64,000 nucleotides of DNA from Porpolomopsis calyptriformis (taxonomy: Eukaryota; Basidiomycota; Agaricomycetes; Agaricales; Hygrophoraceae), in the NCBI GenBank assembly GCA_951640195.1, contig OX621171.1:1-64000 (forward strand), read 5' to 3'. A model generated the notes under the pieces. That model saw only the letters and a program-made list of their open reading frames with translations, searched no databases and was not told the origin of the DNA. The position numbers and the translations under genes were made by a program. Shown in pieces: positions 44,460 to 54,877 of the stretch. The first letter of the stretch is position 1, and each line of letters opens with the position of its first letter.

Positions 44460-46067
44460 ATGGCTGAAGTTTTCGCCAACGATGAAAGCCTCTGGAATCA
44501 GTCGACAACCCCCCCCGTTAGCAAGTTCACTAAATGGACCTTTGGACGTAATTTCATCTGGATAGGCACGATATGCTGCGAATTGCATGATGATGGCCTC
44601 CCAGCATTCGAGCTTGCGCTCTTTGATGCGCACTACATGTATTGGCATACAAGTGCTACTGGCCAGTACAGCCATAACTACAACTACCACACTCGGTTGC
44701 GTGCTGCCATAGAGGACTACTTCAAGGGGGTGAAGGGGCATAATTTGCGCTCGCCTGAAGTCCTCACCCCATGGCTATGGCGAACATTCTGTGGATGCAC
44801 CCATATCCCAGAGGGCCGCAATGACTTTATGGAACTCATTAAGAGATATGGTGCCTGGAAGGATGAAGGCATGCCTGCACCCTCTCTGGACGGTGAGTGT
44901 AATGAGATATTTATTCACGCTTCGATTTTAATTTTAATTGACACGCAGAGTGGGAAAGGGCTTTAAAAACCCCCAGTGTCCAGCTTTATCTGCCCAGGTG
45001 GCTAGAAATTTCAAAAGACCACCTAGGCTTCCCAGAGAAAAAGACAAGACTTTACGCCTGGCAATTCCATGTGTTTTTGCGAGCATGCCCAAGCAGTACT
45101 ATTGCAGCTGGTAAGACATTGCGTTTTCTCTGCTTGTTGAAGACTAACTATTTGGTGTAAAAGAGGCAAACAAACCATTGAAATTTGTCGACACCCCGAT
45201 CTATGCCTTTTTCTCCAAGGAAGAGCGTTCCACGATGCCTTGGATACATCTGCTTGCAGACCCATCCTTGGTATGCCCACGCTCCACCTCCCTCGTTGAC
45301 CACAAAGCTCTACAAAAGCTTAACCCAGGCGCCGAATTGGATGACTCTATCCTAGGCTCATACATCGATCTCTGTCGGGCTCAGAATAAGGATAAAGAAG
45401 TAAAACTGATATCGACATATTTCTGGCCTCAGGTATCAAACCTAGACCACAAGGATTATGGTGGCGCAACAAGGTTGCTCTCTGCAGAGTTGGTAAGCCC
45501 TTTTCCCAAACGTTTCCTTCCTTCCATCGATCTGACAGGTTACCAAGAATGGCCAAAAGGTCAAACGTGGATGGTATGCAGCTGCTTTGTCCTCCATCAA
45601 CGAGACGTTGGAAACCTTGAAGTCCCTTTATATCCCCGTAAACCAAAACCAAAATCACTGGCTGCTGCTGAGGATGAACTTCACGGATCGACGCTGGGAG
45701 TTCTATGATAGTATGACTGCATGCGGAAATGCGAAGACCCGGGCAGGCATTATTAAAGTGAGATTTTCAAGCCACAGAGTTCCTGATTAAATGCTGACAG
45801 GTGTCGAAAAAGGCTGTCAGCGATTATCTCACCACTGAGGTGAATTATAATCTCTCTGGGTGGAATTGCGAAACAGATATGTCTGTGCCGCAACAAAAAG
45901 GGTCCACAGATTGCGGGGTGTATACCTGTCAATATCTCAAGTGGCTGGTCAACGGTATGGCTATACCTTCAGTTTTGGAAGAGGCTGATGTTGCTGATTT
46001 TCAGAATATGATGATCATGGAGCTGGTTTCTGGGAAGCTTAGGATTGGCGATCGCAAGGAATCTTAA
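44460..46067 (+). CDS. Ulp1-like (C48) cysteine protease
   Basis: Exons 44460-44892, 44949-45110, 45164-45492, 45539-45757 and 45801-46067 give 469 aa, with introns of 43-56 nt. The C-terminal 170 residues have the SUMO/NEDD8 protease core: NHWLLLRM with His348, EFYDSM with Asp365, PQQKGSTDCGVYTC with Gln412 and catalytic-type Cys419. The N-terminal 300 residues have no recognised domain. Ulp1-like proteases occur as cellular deSUMOylases and as accessory or fused proteins in several DNA transposon superfamilies. All catalytic residues are present. It is divergent to the PHD-like gene and convergent with the AT-hook gene; its place in a repeat-bracketed segment suggests a mobile context. Confidence 0.88.
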
Positions 46068-46201
46068 TATACACTCACTGTACTATTCACCTGGTTTTTG
46101 TCTGAAGATGGGGTAGCTTTATTAGCTGTAATAGCATTCAGCATTCGTTCAGCATTCGTTCATTCAGCCATTCTATTCATTTGTGCATCGCAACCTTGTC
46201 T

Positions 46202-48208
46202 TCATTTCATCATTTCCTCAACATACTTATGAAAGTTGTGCATGGCACCTTTGGCAATGAGGGCGTGTATGCCTTTGAACGTTCTCTTCATGAAAACCAA
46301 CTCGTCGTTGTCCTCAAACATAGTGAAATTTGCCAAGTCTTGTCGCTTTTTCCACTCCATCACCAGATTCTTGATCTAGTCAGAAAAATGGATGGATGCA
46401 ATACCCCCATATTCGACAGAAAGACATACCATGTCTACATCAAAGTGTGACAAATCGACCCATATGCCTTTCTTGTCGTATCCTTTCGTTGCATCCGATA
46501 GATCAAGGAGGTGGGTTGCGAGGTCATCTGCATTACCGCTGAGTGGCTGAAGGAGCAATTTCACCCAACGTGGGATGGGTTCTGGTTCTAGCTTATCGTG
46601 ACCATCATCCACGACCTAGAAGAAAAAGGATGGCTACCGTCACCATCCATCTGGACTTGTACTCCGAATGACTCGAATGCAAGCCTGATACCCACCAGAG
46701 TGGTGTCTGTAGCGCGCCCCTTCCCCTTCGTATCCTAGGAGACATACATATAAGCATACACGAGGCACATGATGGGGAAAATACTATACCCTTTTCCTTT
46801 TCTCAACCTCTATTTCTGGATCCAGACCTACAAGCAGGCTTTTGGATAGATTTCGATTTCGATTTTTCTGGACGAATTCTTGGATAAATCGCCATTGCTT
46901 CTGACTAGGTATGAAGAAGATAAGACCCACCTGCTGAGGGTGATTCACAGATGGTATAGCTGAGGAGGGTATACGCCTTGCCAATGAGGGCTGCTTAGGG
47001 CGTCTTACCTGTACAAATCATTCAAATACAAACATAAAACTACAAACAAACCTGGAAGTCCTTGCCAGGAGAAGCAGGTAGTGACTTTGCTGAGACGCCT
47101 GCTTCTGCTTCTGGTTTTGTATTCGCTTGAATTCTCTGTGTATGGTGAATATGACGCCATTGAAAAATAACATAGTCGGTACCTTTCTCATGGCCTTTTT
47201 TCTGGGGACATCACCCCCCGTTAATGCAGGGAGGGTCTGAAAGAAATCCATAGGGCAAGATGCAACCCTCTCTCCACTCCTCAGAATCCGTGCTTTGGGG
47301 AAATCATTAGATAATTCAACATGCTTGTCCTTGCGTGGGCGTCCTCGCTTCCTTTTTGGAGCTCATGAAATTAATTGAATGATAAGTACTTAACAAGCTA
47401 TCGAATTGACATCAGGATCACACACCTTCACCTTCACCCTCACCTTGATCGTTATCATCTTGTTCATATTCGTGTTCGTGTTCATACCCAGGTCCAAGTT
47501 CAAGCTCAGGTACACGCTCAAGTTCCACGGAGGAGATCGCGACAGCCTCCAAACGATTGGTGAACCCAAATAAGATGCAGTCTGCTTCGAAACCGTCAAG
47601 CCAGGTGGTGCAATTCGATCGGTCACTGAAAGGATCAACGGATTTTAGGACTTGGGGAAGCCAGTAGAATTCTTTGCTCTGCTTCCAGGATAAAAGGTCT
47701 GGGTATACAAGCATTTATTACTCAAGCCTAGCCTTGAAAATATCGATATCTTACCATACCACCAGTGTTGTCTGGAAGAATAATGGCTTCTAAGCTCGGC
47801 TTCGAATGCTTTGAGTTTTTTGGGCTGGTGGGCCTTCCCTAGCTCCAGTCGAACACAGAACCGATGAACGACATCAGGAATCCAAAGACTGCCAGACGCA
47901 GGCTTTTCTCTTTGCGCTTCCTTTATGATATACGTCCTAAGCATGTCATACCATACCATCAACTTTCCAAGATGACTCCCTCCATCCTCTTTTTGAAATT
48001 GCAGCTGAAGCTGGCACAAGTCAATGACGGTGAATATTGGCCTCCACTTTATCGGGAGAGAACAAATATGTTGGGCCGCTTGGACTGACATGAGTCCATC
48101 CTGGGTGGTGTTTTTGATATAGCATCGTGAGGATAGCGGAACCGTGGCCTGCGGGACCTTTCCAATAGGCCACCAGCTAGTTTCGAGAGCATGCAAATCA
48201 GTCTCCAT
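46202..48208 (-). CDS. AT-hook protein of unknown function
   Basis: Multi-exon minus-strand gene starting at 48208 (METDLHALETSWWPIG). The first large exon runs to about 47720 with a CRxxW- and Trp-rich globular region. A following exon has an acidic Gly/Glu/Asp tail, and then the classical AT-hook KRKRGRPRKDKH (about 47350-47310). Later exons contain RNRNLSKSLLVGLDPEIEVE, EPIPRWVKLLLQPLSGNADD and DKKGIWVDLSHFDVDM. After a 54-nt intron (46376-46429) comes the last exon, ending MHNFHKYVEEMMK at 46202. Some internal links (46980-46740 and 47270-47000) are not resolved. AT-hooks bind the minor groove of AT-rich DNA. The rest is unrecognised. It is convergent with the Ulp1-like gene, with 134 bp between stop codons. 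Confidence 0.68.
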
Positions 48209-48439
48209 GGATTTTATCAAGAGATTTAGCAAGATGCACTAAAGTGATCGGGGCAAGTATGGTTTGTTTGTCAAGATTTATCAGCTACGCCTGCTATACT
48301 TCACTGCATATACCGTATTGAGTCGATGGAGCTGTAGATTGAGCTAAAAAGTAGAGGACAACTGTGGAATAACACTGCGCCATTCGATCCTGATCCTGCC
48401 ACCTTCTTCTACCTGCCCTTCTCCCTTGCGTTCACTTAG

Positions 48440-48720
48440 AGGCCTGGCTGAAATAAATGCATTCCGTTTGAAGCAAAGGTTGGAGAGCAGTCTAACAGAG
48501 TTTCAGTGTACTCCTCTGAACCGAACCGCTCTGTTCCGAACAGAGTGTACTTGGTTAAAAGGTGGTGATACATTGTGGTGCAGTGAAGCTAAGAGGCAAG
48601 AACCAGGCCGACCGAAGGTGAATGGTAACATAGCGCTGTGTAGCACTGACTAACTGCATGACGCATGCAGCGTTCGCTGACAGGACATGAACCTACCGCG
48701 GTCTGAGAATTAAGGGGCGA
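48440..48720 (-). repeat. Right, inverted copy of the 33-35 kb repeat family
   Basis: Reverse-complemented, this reads as one diverged 220-bp unit (cgattggcttggttttc, cagcgaacgctgcatgcg, accattcacc) followed by the 34735-34925 flank (cttcactgcaccacaa, ctctgttcggaacagag, tttcagcca). Order and relative orientation are the same as on the left, so the 35-48 kb gene block is bracketed by inverted copies. Confidence 0.75.
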
Positions 48721-48794
48721 GAAAACCAAGCCAATCGACAGTGAGCGTGGGCAGAGCTCGTTTGCCACAAGCCACAATAATCGTGGCATCCACA

Positions 48795-48802
48795 CTATAA
48801 AA
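48795..48802 (+). promoter_or_regulatory. TATA box for the F-box gene at 48867
   Basis: CTATAAAA lies 65-72 bp upstream of the ATG, followed by a pyrimidine-rich leader. The inverted partner gene has TATATAG at a similar distance (near 51229). Confidence 0.55.
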
Positions 48803-48866
48803 TCCCCTCATTTTTTCTCGACCCCAATTCTCCACTTTCTCCCTAAGCCACCACCCACCATCCATC

Positions 48867-49610
48867 ATGATCCTCCTTCCCCTAGAGCTGTGGTTCAAAA
48901 TAATCTCCCACATTCAGGACAGGCCCAGGGATCTACTCGCACTATCCCTAGTGAATAGGGATGTTTCCTCCGCTGTGTTGCCCTCCCTGGCCCAATATGC
49001 CATCGTCAATCCATTGCCACAGCCGCGACACCCTATCCACCTTGTTGAGTTCACCGCCATTTCGGAGTGGGGCGGCGATTTGGTTCAGGAACATCTGGAG
49101 ATGGCCGGGAGTAACCTGTGGGTCGCCAGGTTGGGATTCGATGCCTCCGGATGTCAGTGTTTTAGTTTATTCCTATATGTCTGGGCTTTATCACTAATCC
49201 CGCATAAAGATGACTGCCTAGAACTCGAGCGGTTAAGCTTTTCCCGCAACTTATACCTCAGGGAAGTTACCCTCTCTGGATTACGACTAAAAATGCCAGG
49301 TCACTACGACACAATCGATATCTCGAGAATATTTGCTGGATGTCTGATGAGTGCTTTGACCAAGTTCACTCTGGATCTTACACGGGCCAACCTGGATAAC
49401 TGCGTCAACGTCAATTGGGCCCTCCTCGACGCATATCTTTCCTCGAGACCTTCCCTTCAATCTGTGCACATTTTAGGCCCTCTGTTTGTGATAGAGGTCA
49501 ACGATATCATGCCACTGATTGGCACCAAGGGCATCCTTAGGGTGACATCCATGCCAACCCTGCCGGAACCATCGGTACCATGGCCATCCCTATCGTGGGT
49601 GGGTATGTAA
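48867..49610 (+). CDS. F-box-like protein, left member of an inverted pair
   Basis: Single-exon frame of 247 aa. The N-terminus LLPLELWFKIISHIQ with LLALSLVNRDVSSAVLPSL is a typical fungal F-box, the Skp1-binding motif of SCF ubiquitin ligases. The rest contains loosely repeated LRLxxP and LSSRPSLQSVHILGP stretches of LRR-like character that would choose a substrate. It is very similar to the minus-strand gene at 50387-51190, and the two are arranged tail to tail. The frame ends earlier than the partner, at WVGM, because of a frame difference near 49600. A TATA box precedes it. Confidence 0.8.
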   Translation: MILLPLELWFKIISHIQDRPRDLLALSLVNRDVSSAVLPSLAQYAIVNPLPQPRHPIHLVEFTAISEWGGDLVQEHLEMAGSNLWVARLGFDASGCQCFSLFLYVWALSLIPHKDDCLELERLSFSRNLYLREVTLSGLRLKMPGHYDTIDISRIFAGCLMSALTKFTLDLTRANLDNCVNVNWALLDAYLSSRPSLQSVHILGPLFVIEVNDIMPLIGTKGILRVTSMPTLPEPSVPWPSLSWVGM

Positions 49611-49832
49611 GCGAGGCAGGAAGAAGTTTTGAAGAAGGAAGGGTAGTGGAAGGGGGCAGGATACGGGTTGAATGGGAATGTGGTGACGTTATCCTGTAGC
49701 CATCTGTTGCAATGGATCGCGTATGATGACCCTGCCTGATACTGATGAGTCTGGATTGGAAGATATCGTCCTCTTGAGACGACCCAAGCCCAAGGCGGAG
49801 AACACAGAGAGAGATCGTTGTCATTGTTGCTG

Positions 49833-50219
49833 CATCTGTGTCTACTTTTTATATGTATACGACATCGAAGGGGTCTAACCTACAAAGCGAAGCGCTTTGT
49901 GATCCTTTGATAGCACGATATTACTGAGAAGAAAGATTGTTGGATTGCGCAGCGGCTGCAAGTAATATCGAACTGTTGCTTTTGTCACCCACGCAGATTC
50001 GCCCTGCCATTTCCCATCGGAGAGATCCCTAAAGCTAAATATGTAGCAACTCGTGCTGCAAAGGAAGCCTTATGGCTCCGCACCTTTATTGGTGAAGTAT
50101 TTGGCCCAATCCCGTCTCAACTATCTTTTCAAACAACCAATCGGCTATCGTGCTATCAAAGGATCACAAAGCCCTGACCCCTTTGATGTCGCATACATAT
50201 AAAAAGTAGACACAGATGC
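49833..50219. repeat. Centre of an inverted duplication with a copia RNase H scrap
   Basis: The left sequence at 49833-49918 (gcatctgtgtctac to gatagcacgat) and the right at 50146-50219 are reverse complements of each other, apart from a short insertion and a few changes. The 230 bases between encode PIGEIPKAKYVATRAAKEAL and WLRTFIGEVFGPI on the plus strand (about 50000-50110), which is the Ty1/copia RNase H signature (AAKEALWLRxxxxE). The scrap is interrupted and not functional. Confidence 0.85.
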
Positions 50220-50386
50220 AAATGTATGTAGTAACAATGACAACGATCTCTCTCTGTGTTCTCTGACTTCGGCTTGGGTAGTCTCAAGAGGACAATATCT
50301 TCCACTTCGGACTGGTCAGTATCAGCCAGGGTCATAACGGATCCATTTCAACAGATTGTTACAGGATAACATTGCCCCGTTCCTAT

Positions 50387-51190
50387 TCAACCTGTATCCT
50401 GCCCCGTTCCACTCCCCTTCCTTCTTCGAAACTTCCTCCTACGTATCCGCCCAGATATAGATGGCCATGGTACCAATGGTACCGATGGTTCCGGCAAAGT
50501 TGGCCTGAACGTGACATCAAGGATGCCCTTCGCGGTGACCAGTGGCATGATATCGCTGACCTCCATCACAGACAGAGGGCCTAAAATGTGCACAGATTGA
50601 AGGGAAGGTCTCGAGGAAAGATATGCGTCGAGGAGGGCCCAATTGACTTTGATGCAGTTATCCCAGTTGGCCCGTGTAAGATCGAGAGTGAACTTGGTCA
50701 AATCTTCCATAGAACATCCAGCAAATATCCTCAAGATATCGATTAGGTTGACGTTACCCGGCCGTCTTAGTCGTAATCCAGAGAGGGTAACTTCCCTGAG
50801 CCACACGTTGTGGAAAAAGTTTAGGTGCGTGAGTTCGACGCAGTCATCTTCATGCGGGGTTAGCGATAAAACCCAGACACATAGGAATAACCTGAAACAC
50901 TGACAACCGGACGTATTGAATCCCAACCTGGTGACCCTCAGGTTGCTCCCAGCCCTCTTCAAATTTTGCTGAACCCAACCGCCGTGCCAATTCCTGATGG
51001 AGGTGAATTCAAGGAAACGAATCGGGTGTTGCGGCTTTGGCATTGGATCGACAAGCATGTATCGGGCCAGGAATGGAAACACAACGGAGGCAAAGTTCCT
51101 GTTTACTAGTGCCAGTGCGAGCAGATCTTGGGACGAGTTCTGAATGTAGGGGATAATTTTGAGCCACAGATCTATGGGAAGGGAAATCAT
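50387..51190 (-). CDS. F-box-like protein, right member of an inverted pair
   Basis: Single-exon frame from ATG at 51190 to 50387, 267 aa. It begins MISLPIDLWLKIIPYIQ with LLALALVNRNFASVVFPFL, an F-box. It aligns over its full length with the product of 48867-49610, including FTLDLTRANWDNC and LSSRPSLQSVHILGP. The C-terminus is longer and basic (GRIRRRKFRRRKG). The upstream stretch open to 51268 is probably leader, since an ATG at 51190 matches the partner's start. The role is presumably substrate choice for an SCF ligase. Confidence 0.8.
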   Translation of the reverse strand: MISLPIDLWLKIIPYIQNSSQDLLALALVNRNFASVVFPFLARYMLVDPMPKPQHPIRFLEFTSIRNWHGGWVQQNLKRAGSNLRVTRLGFNTSGCQCFRLFLCVWVLSLTPHEDDCVELTHLNFFHNVWLREVTLSGLRLRRPGNVNLIDILRIFAGCSMEDLTKFTLDLTRANWDNCIKVNWALLDAYLSSRPSLQSVHILGPLSVMEVSDIMPLVTAKGILDVTFRPTLPEPSVPLVPWPSISGRIRRRKFRRRKGSGTGQDTG

Positions 51191-51305
51191 GATGGATGAT
51201 GGTGGTTTTGGGAGACTTTCGGCTGCTCTATATACTAAGTCGACCTCGACGCTTTGACTCACTCTCAACTAAAATCGATTATTCACGTGGCTAGGGTCGC
51301 TTAAA

Positions 51306-51871
51306 ATGCCACAGTTTGACAGGGTGAACCTGAACGGTCCTCTACTACGACCATCTCCAGCAGTCTTCTTCATGACTGTGTCCGCGTCGCCTCACTTGGC
51401 CACTAGATCTCAATCTCAGAGGGTTACGACCTCAGACCAGATGGAGGGTGAGGGAAACCCCATGGGACCAGGATCTGCGGGGAATCAAAGTCACGCTGCC
51501 CAACATCACCAGGTGAGCTTGCTCTTTTCCTTTTTTTCAGGTTGACAGAGGGGACGTGTTAGGCGAATGAGATGAACATCCCCAAAGCTGTCAGCCCGAG
51601 AAGAAGAAAGCAATGGAAGGCCAAATTTTTGTCGGATGAGGAAACTGAAGAAACACTACCGACCGTCTATGTCAATTCAAAGAACACGAAGATGACAACC
51701 ATAGCAGAGCCGTCGGTAAACACCCAGTCGACAACGGATGGCGATGGCAAGATAGCCGAAGAGATCCAGCAAACAATCCACTGTGGGATCGTCACTGCGC
51801 CAACCCAGCCGGGGACTGATAATGACCCCATTGGACCACAGTCGACGGAGAGCCATGGGATTGATGGTTAG
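51306..51871 (+). CDS. Small Ser/Thr-rich hypothetical protein, complete (copy B)
   Basis: Exons 51306-51512 and 51563-51871 join in phase 0 over a 50-nt intron to give 171 aa. The protein is hydrophilic; a basic patch PRRRKQWKAK follows the intron. CACGTG lies about 20 bp before the ATG (51283-51288), between this gene and the divergent F-box gene. The matching sequence at the left end of the window starts inside exon 2. No domain is recognised. Confidence 0.62.
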
Positions 51872-53109
51872 GGGTCAGAGAGATCAAAACGATTTCAAAC
51901 GGTTACGGCGAGAGGATGGAAATGCTGAGGTTGGGATCGAACGGTAAGGCTTTCATTAAAAAATCTGAATATCAGGCCCCTGTGTTGAATAATATGGTTA
52001 TCAAGATTCGGCACGCAATCTCTCGGATGCAGTAGAGAAGCATGGATGGTGACCCTTGCCATCCCTCCCGTCTGTAGATTCCACCTTGTTCTCCCTTAGC
52101 CAACTTCCTCTTTACCTTCTTCTCAGGGTGGCCCTCGTACCCATTCTCACTCCCGCACTCTCTTTTCCTACATTTCATCTGCTCACGCACGTCGGATATT
52201 CCCTATGAATTGAATTTTCATTATGACCTTTTGTGTTGGTATCCAGATGACCACTCACAAAGGTGCAAACCATTCACCGCTTCTCCAACATCATCAAGGA
52301 TGGCAGTCACGCTCCATTACAAAGTGAGAAATAAGTGATTCTGAGTCGTCTGAAGAAGCACAAAGATGTCTTTCAGCCGTACTTTAATCTTATGTTGCTA
52401 TACTAGGTGTACCCAAGGCCCTTTACCTCGGCATGTCGTAGATTGACGGCATTTAAAGTTTTCTTAGCAGGCAAGTATTGCGTTCCATAATACAGGCTAT
52501 CGATAAGGTTGAAGACATTAGCAAACCTTTGCCAAAATGAGACTGTTGGAAGGAAGGGAAGGGAAATCAACGAAAAACAGTAACTAAATCACTCAATCAC
52601 CCCCTCACATCTTTTCAGTGATGAAAATTTCTAGTTACTGAAAAACAATACCACAGAGTAGGTTTGTAGGTGCGGATCATTAGCAAATTGGAAAACTTAC
52701 ATTTAGCTAAGGCGGCAGCTGACTAGTCTACATTAAATTGACTTCACCATGCCCAAAGTACATCTAATCATTGCATGATCACCACGAATCAGTGCCAGTT
52801 GATCTGTTTATCAGTAAATTTCAGTTACGAATGCTGTAATACAATGAGAAAGTCGCTACTATTCAAACGAGAAAAAGAGACCTTCGGTGATAAAATTTCA
52901 TCGATTTTAGTTCCAATGGAGATGACCTCAACATCTCACTTGATTTTATGGTTCATCCTTCTTTTATAATTACACTCACGATTGTCCAAACTGCCTCTTT
53001 TGAAGTGCGCAGCCAAGCATAAGTTATGCTGGGCTCGATTTGAACACCTACCAAATATAGGATTAACAAACATTCACAAGTTCCAAAAGCACTACCGAAT
53101 CCGAATCCA

Positions 53110-54544
53110 ATGGCAAATCTCGATTTTATTCTCAACGATACCCATAGATGGCAGGATGGCATCTCAGAGGTTCAACCAAGCAGCTGGCTGTGTCTATTTG
53201 AATTGGAGAATTCAAAGAACTACCTGTTCAAACCGATGGGTTCCGATACAAAGATACGCTGGAAGTATTTTCCATTGGAATTCATTGCCTTTAATATCAT
53301 CATGAATCAGTCTCGCCACTTTTCCTTGCCATTCATGCTGTGCCAACAGGTTGCGTTTCTTGATCTTCAATATTGGGCTAGCCTGGTTTCTGGAGATAAA
53401 TCGATGTCGCGCTATTTAGAGCTGCTAAGGGATGACCTCCTTGAAGAATTCTTCGCAATGGAACCCCCTTCCAGCTTTAATGAACAACCTTGGAGTACCC
53501 GGCCTTGGGCCGTTCGAACGATGCACTCCTTTGGCCACTCGAAGCCTGACCGTGACGCTTATCTCACCACATGCAGAGAACAGGGCTGGGAGAGTTATAT
53601 GCATGGCGACCCATTGGAATATCGTACGTGATGAATCGCTCCCAAAGTCCTGATGGTTTATACTACGTTCTATAATAGGATGGACAGATATTTTCAACAA
53701 ATATAAAAAACAAAATACCTGGATGAATTCGGGTCATCATATTATAGACAGCCTTGCAAGCGCACTGAACAAAGCGAGGGAACATATCTCTGTGGGCCCT
53801 TCAAACGTTTTACTCTCTGCAGCCGACCTTCTCGACAAAGGCGACACCTGTTTGGCACAACAAGCTGGTGTGTGAATGGGATCCATCGCTCTCATGCTAC
53901 ATCAGATATCCTGACTAAACGATCAGCCACAGTCAAGATCCCTGAGTTCGATATAAGTATCGACCCAACACATGTGGATAAATCACCATTGGATGTCGCA
54001 TTGGCACATTCTACCTCAAAAGCTGGTACGTGAATGGGATCTATGGGTCTCATGCCACACCAGATATCAAATATCTAGACTGATGATGATGATCAGCCAC
54101 AGAGGAGATTTCTTCTTCATTCGCAGGCGAAATCGAACAGAGGCTTAGGGCTCCGTTGCCAACATGCATCGTGCAGCCAAACAAGTTAGTTCATTCAGCC
54201 GCTCGATAACTTAGCATCCTTTGACTACTGTATAGCAGACAATCATCTACACGTGTGGCCATGGTACGAACCTCGGAACCTCCAAGTAGGCAGGCTACTC
54301 AACGTGAATTTATTTATTGCGTATTGATTTATTAACTTATTCTTATTCTTATTTCTCTCCCACTTCAACAGCACAGGTTGAACGAGGGAAAAACTACAAA
54401 CAAAACAAGTGGAAGCGGAATAAAAAGAAGAAAATGAAGGCAGCTCTATTACGAGAGACAGAGGCTGAGTTAGCTGCGCGCAACCCACCCAGCCAACCAA
54501 TGCGACCCAACCATTCAACCACACGGGTGAACCGAGGGAGATAA
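53110..54544 (+). CDS. P1, WAVR/FGHS-family protein (copy B)
   Basis: Same six-exon structure as 1508-2942 (offset 51602). The frame and all splice sites are conserved. Differences noticed: Asp-to-Asn at residue 3 (GAT/AAT), Thr-to-Met near residue 65 (ACG/ATG), and Thr-to-Met near the end (ACG/ATG), plus silent changes. The two ACG/ATG differences are at CpG. The signature WAVRTMHSFGHS and the basic tail are unchanged, so both copies look functional. Confidence 0.82.
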
Positions 54545-54877
54545 TAGCTTCAAGGGTGTAGCGCATCTGCTGGGCCAAACACTAACCGCAAGTACAACGT
54601 GGGGCTCTATCTCCCTAAGGGATAGGGAGTCCAGAAGCTGCCACCTTTCTGTATATGTAAATAAAGCAGATTGTGTTCGGCATATCTACTAGGTTACATG
54701 AGGTTGTAATTGGTTTCATCGCAGGCAAGGTAATGTATGTATTCATGTATGTTTTTTTTTTTTTTTCACGTGAGACATGAGCATCAAAGTCCAACTCAAT
54801 TGTATCGATTGTAAAACTGTAACAAAGTACAGGCATATGATAGCAGCACATCAATAGATAATGAATAGAAACTGTCC

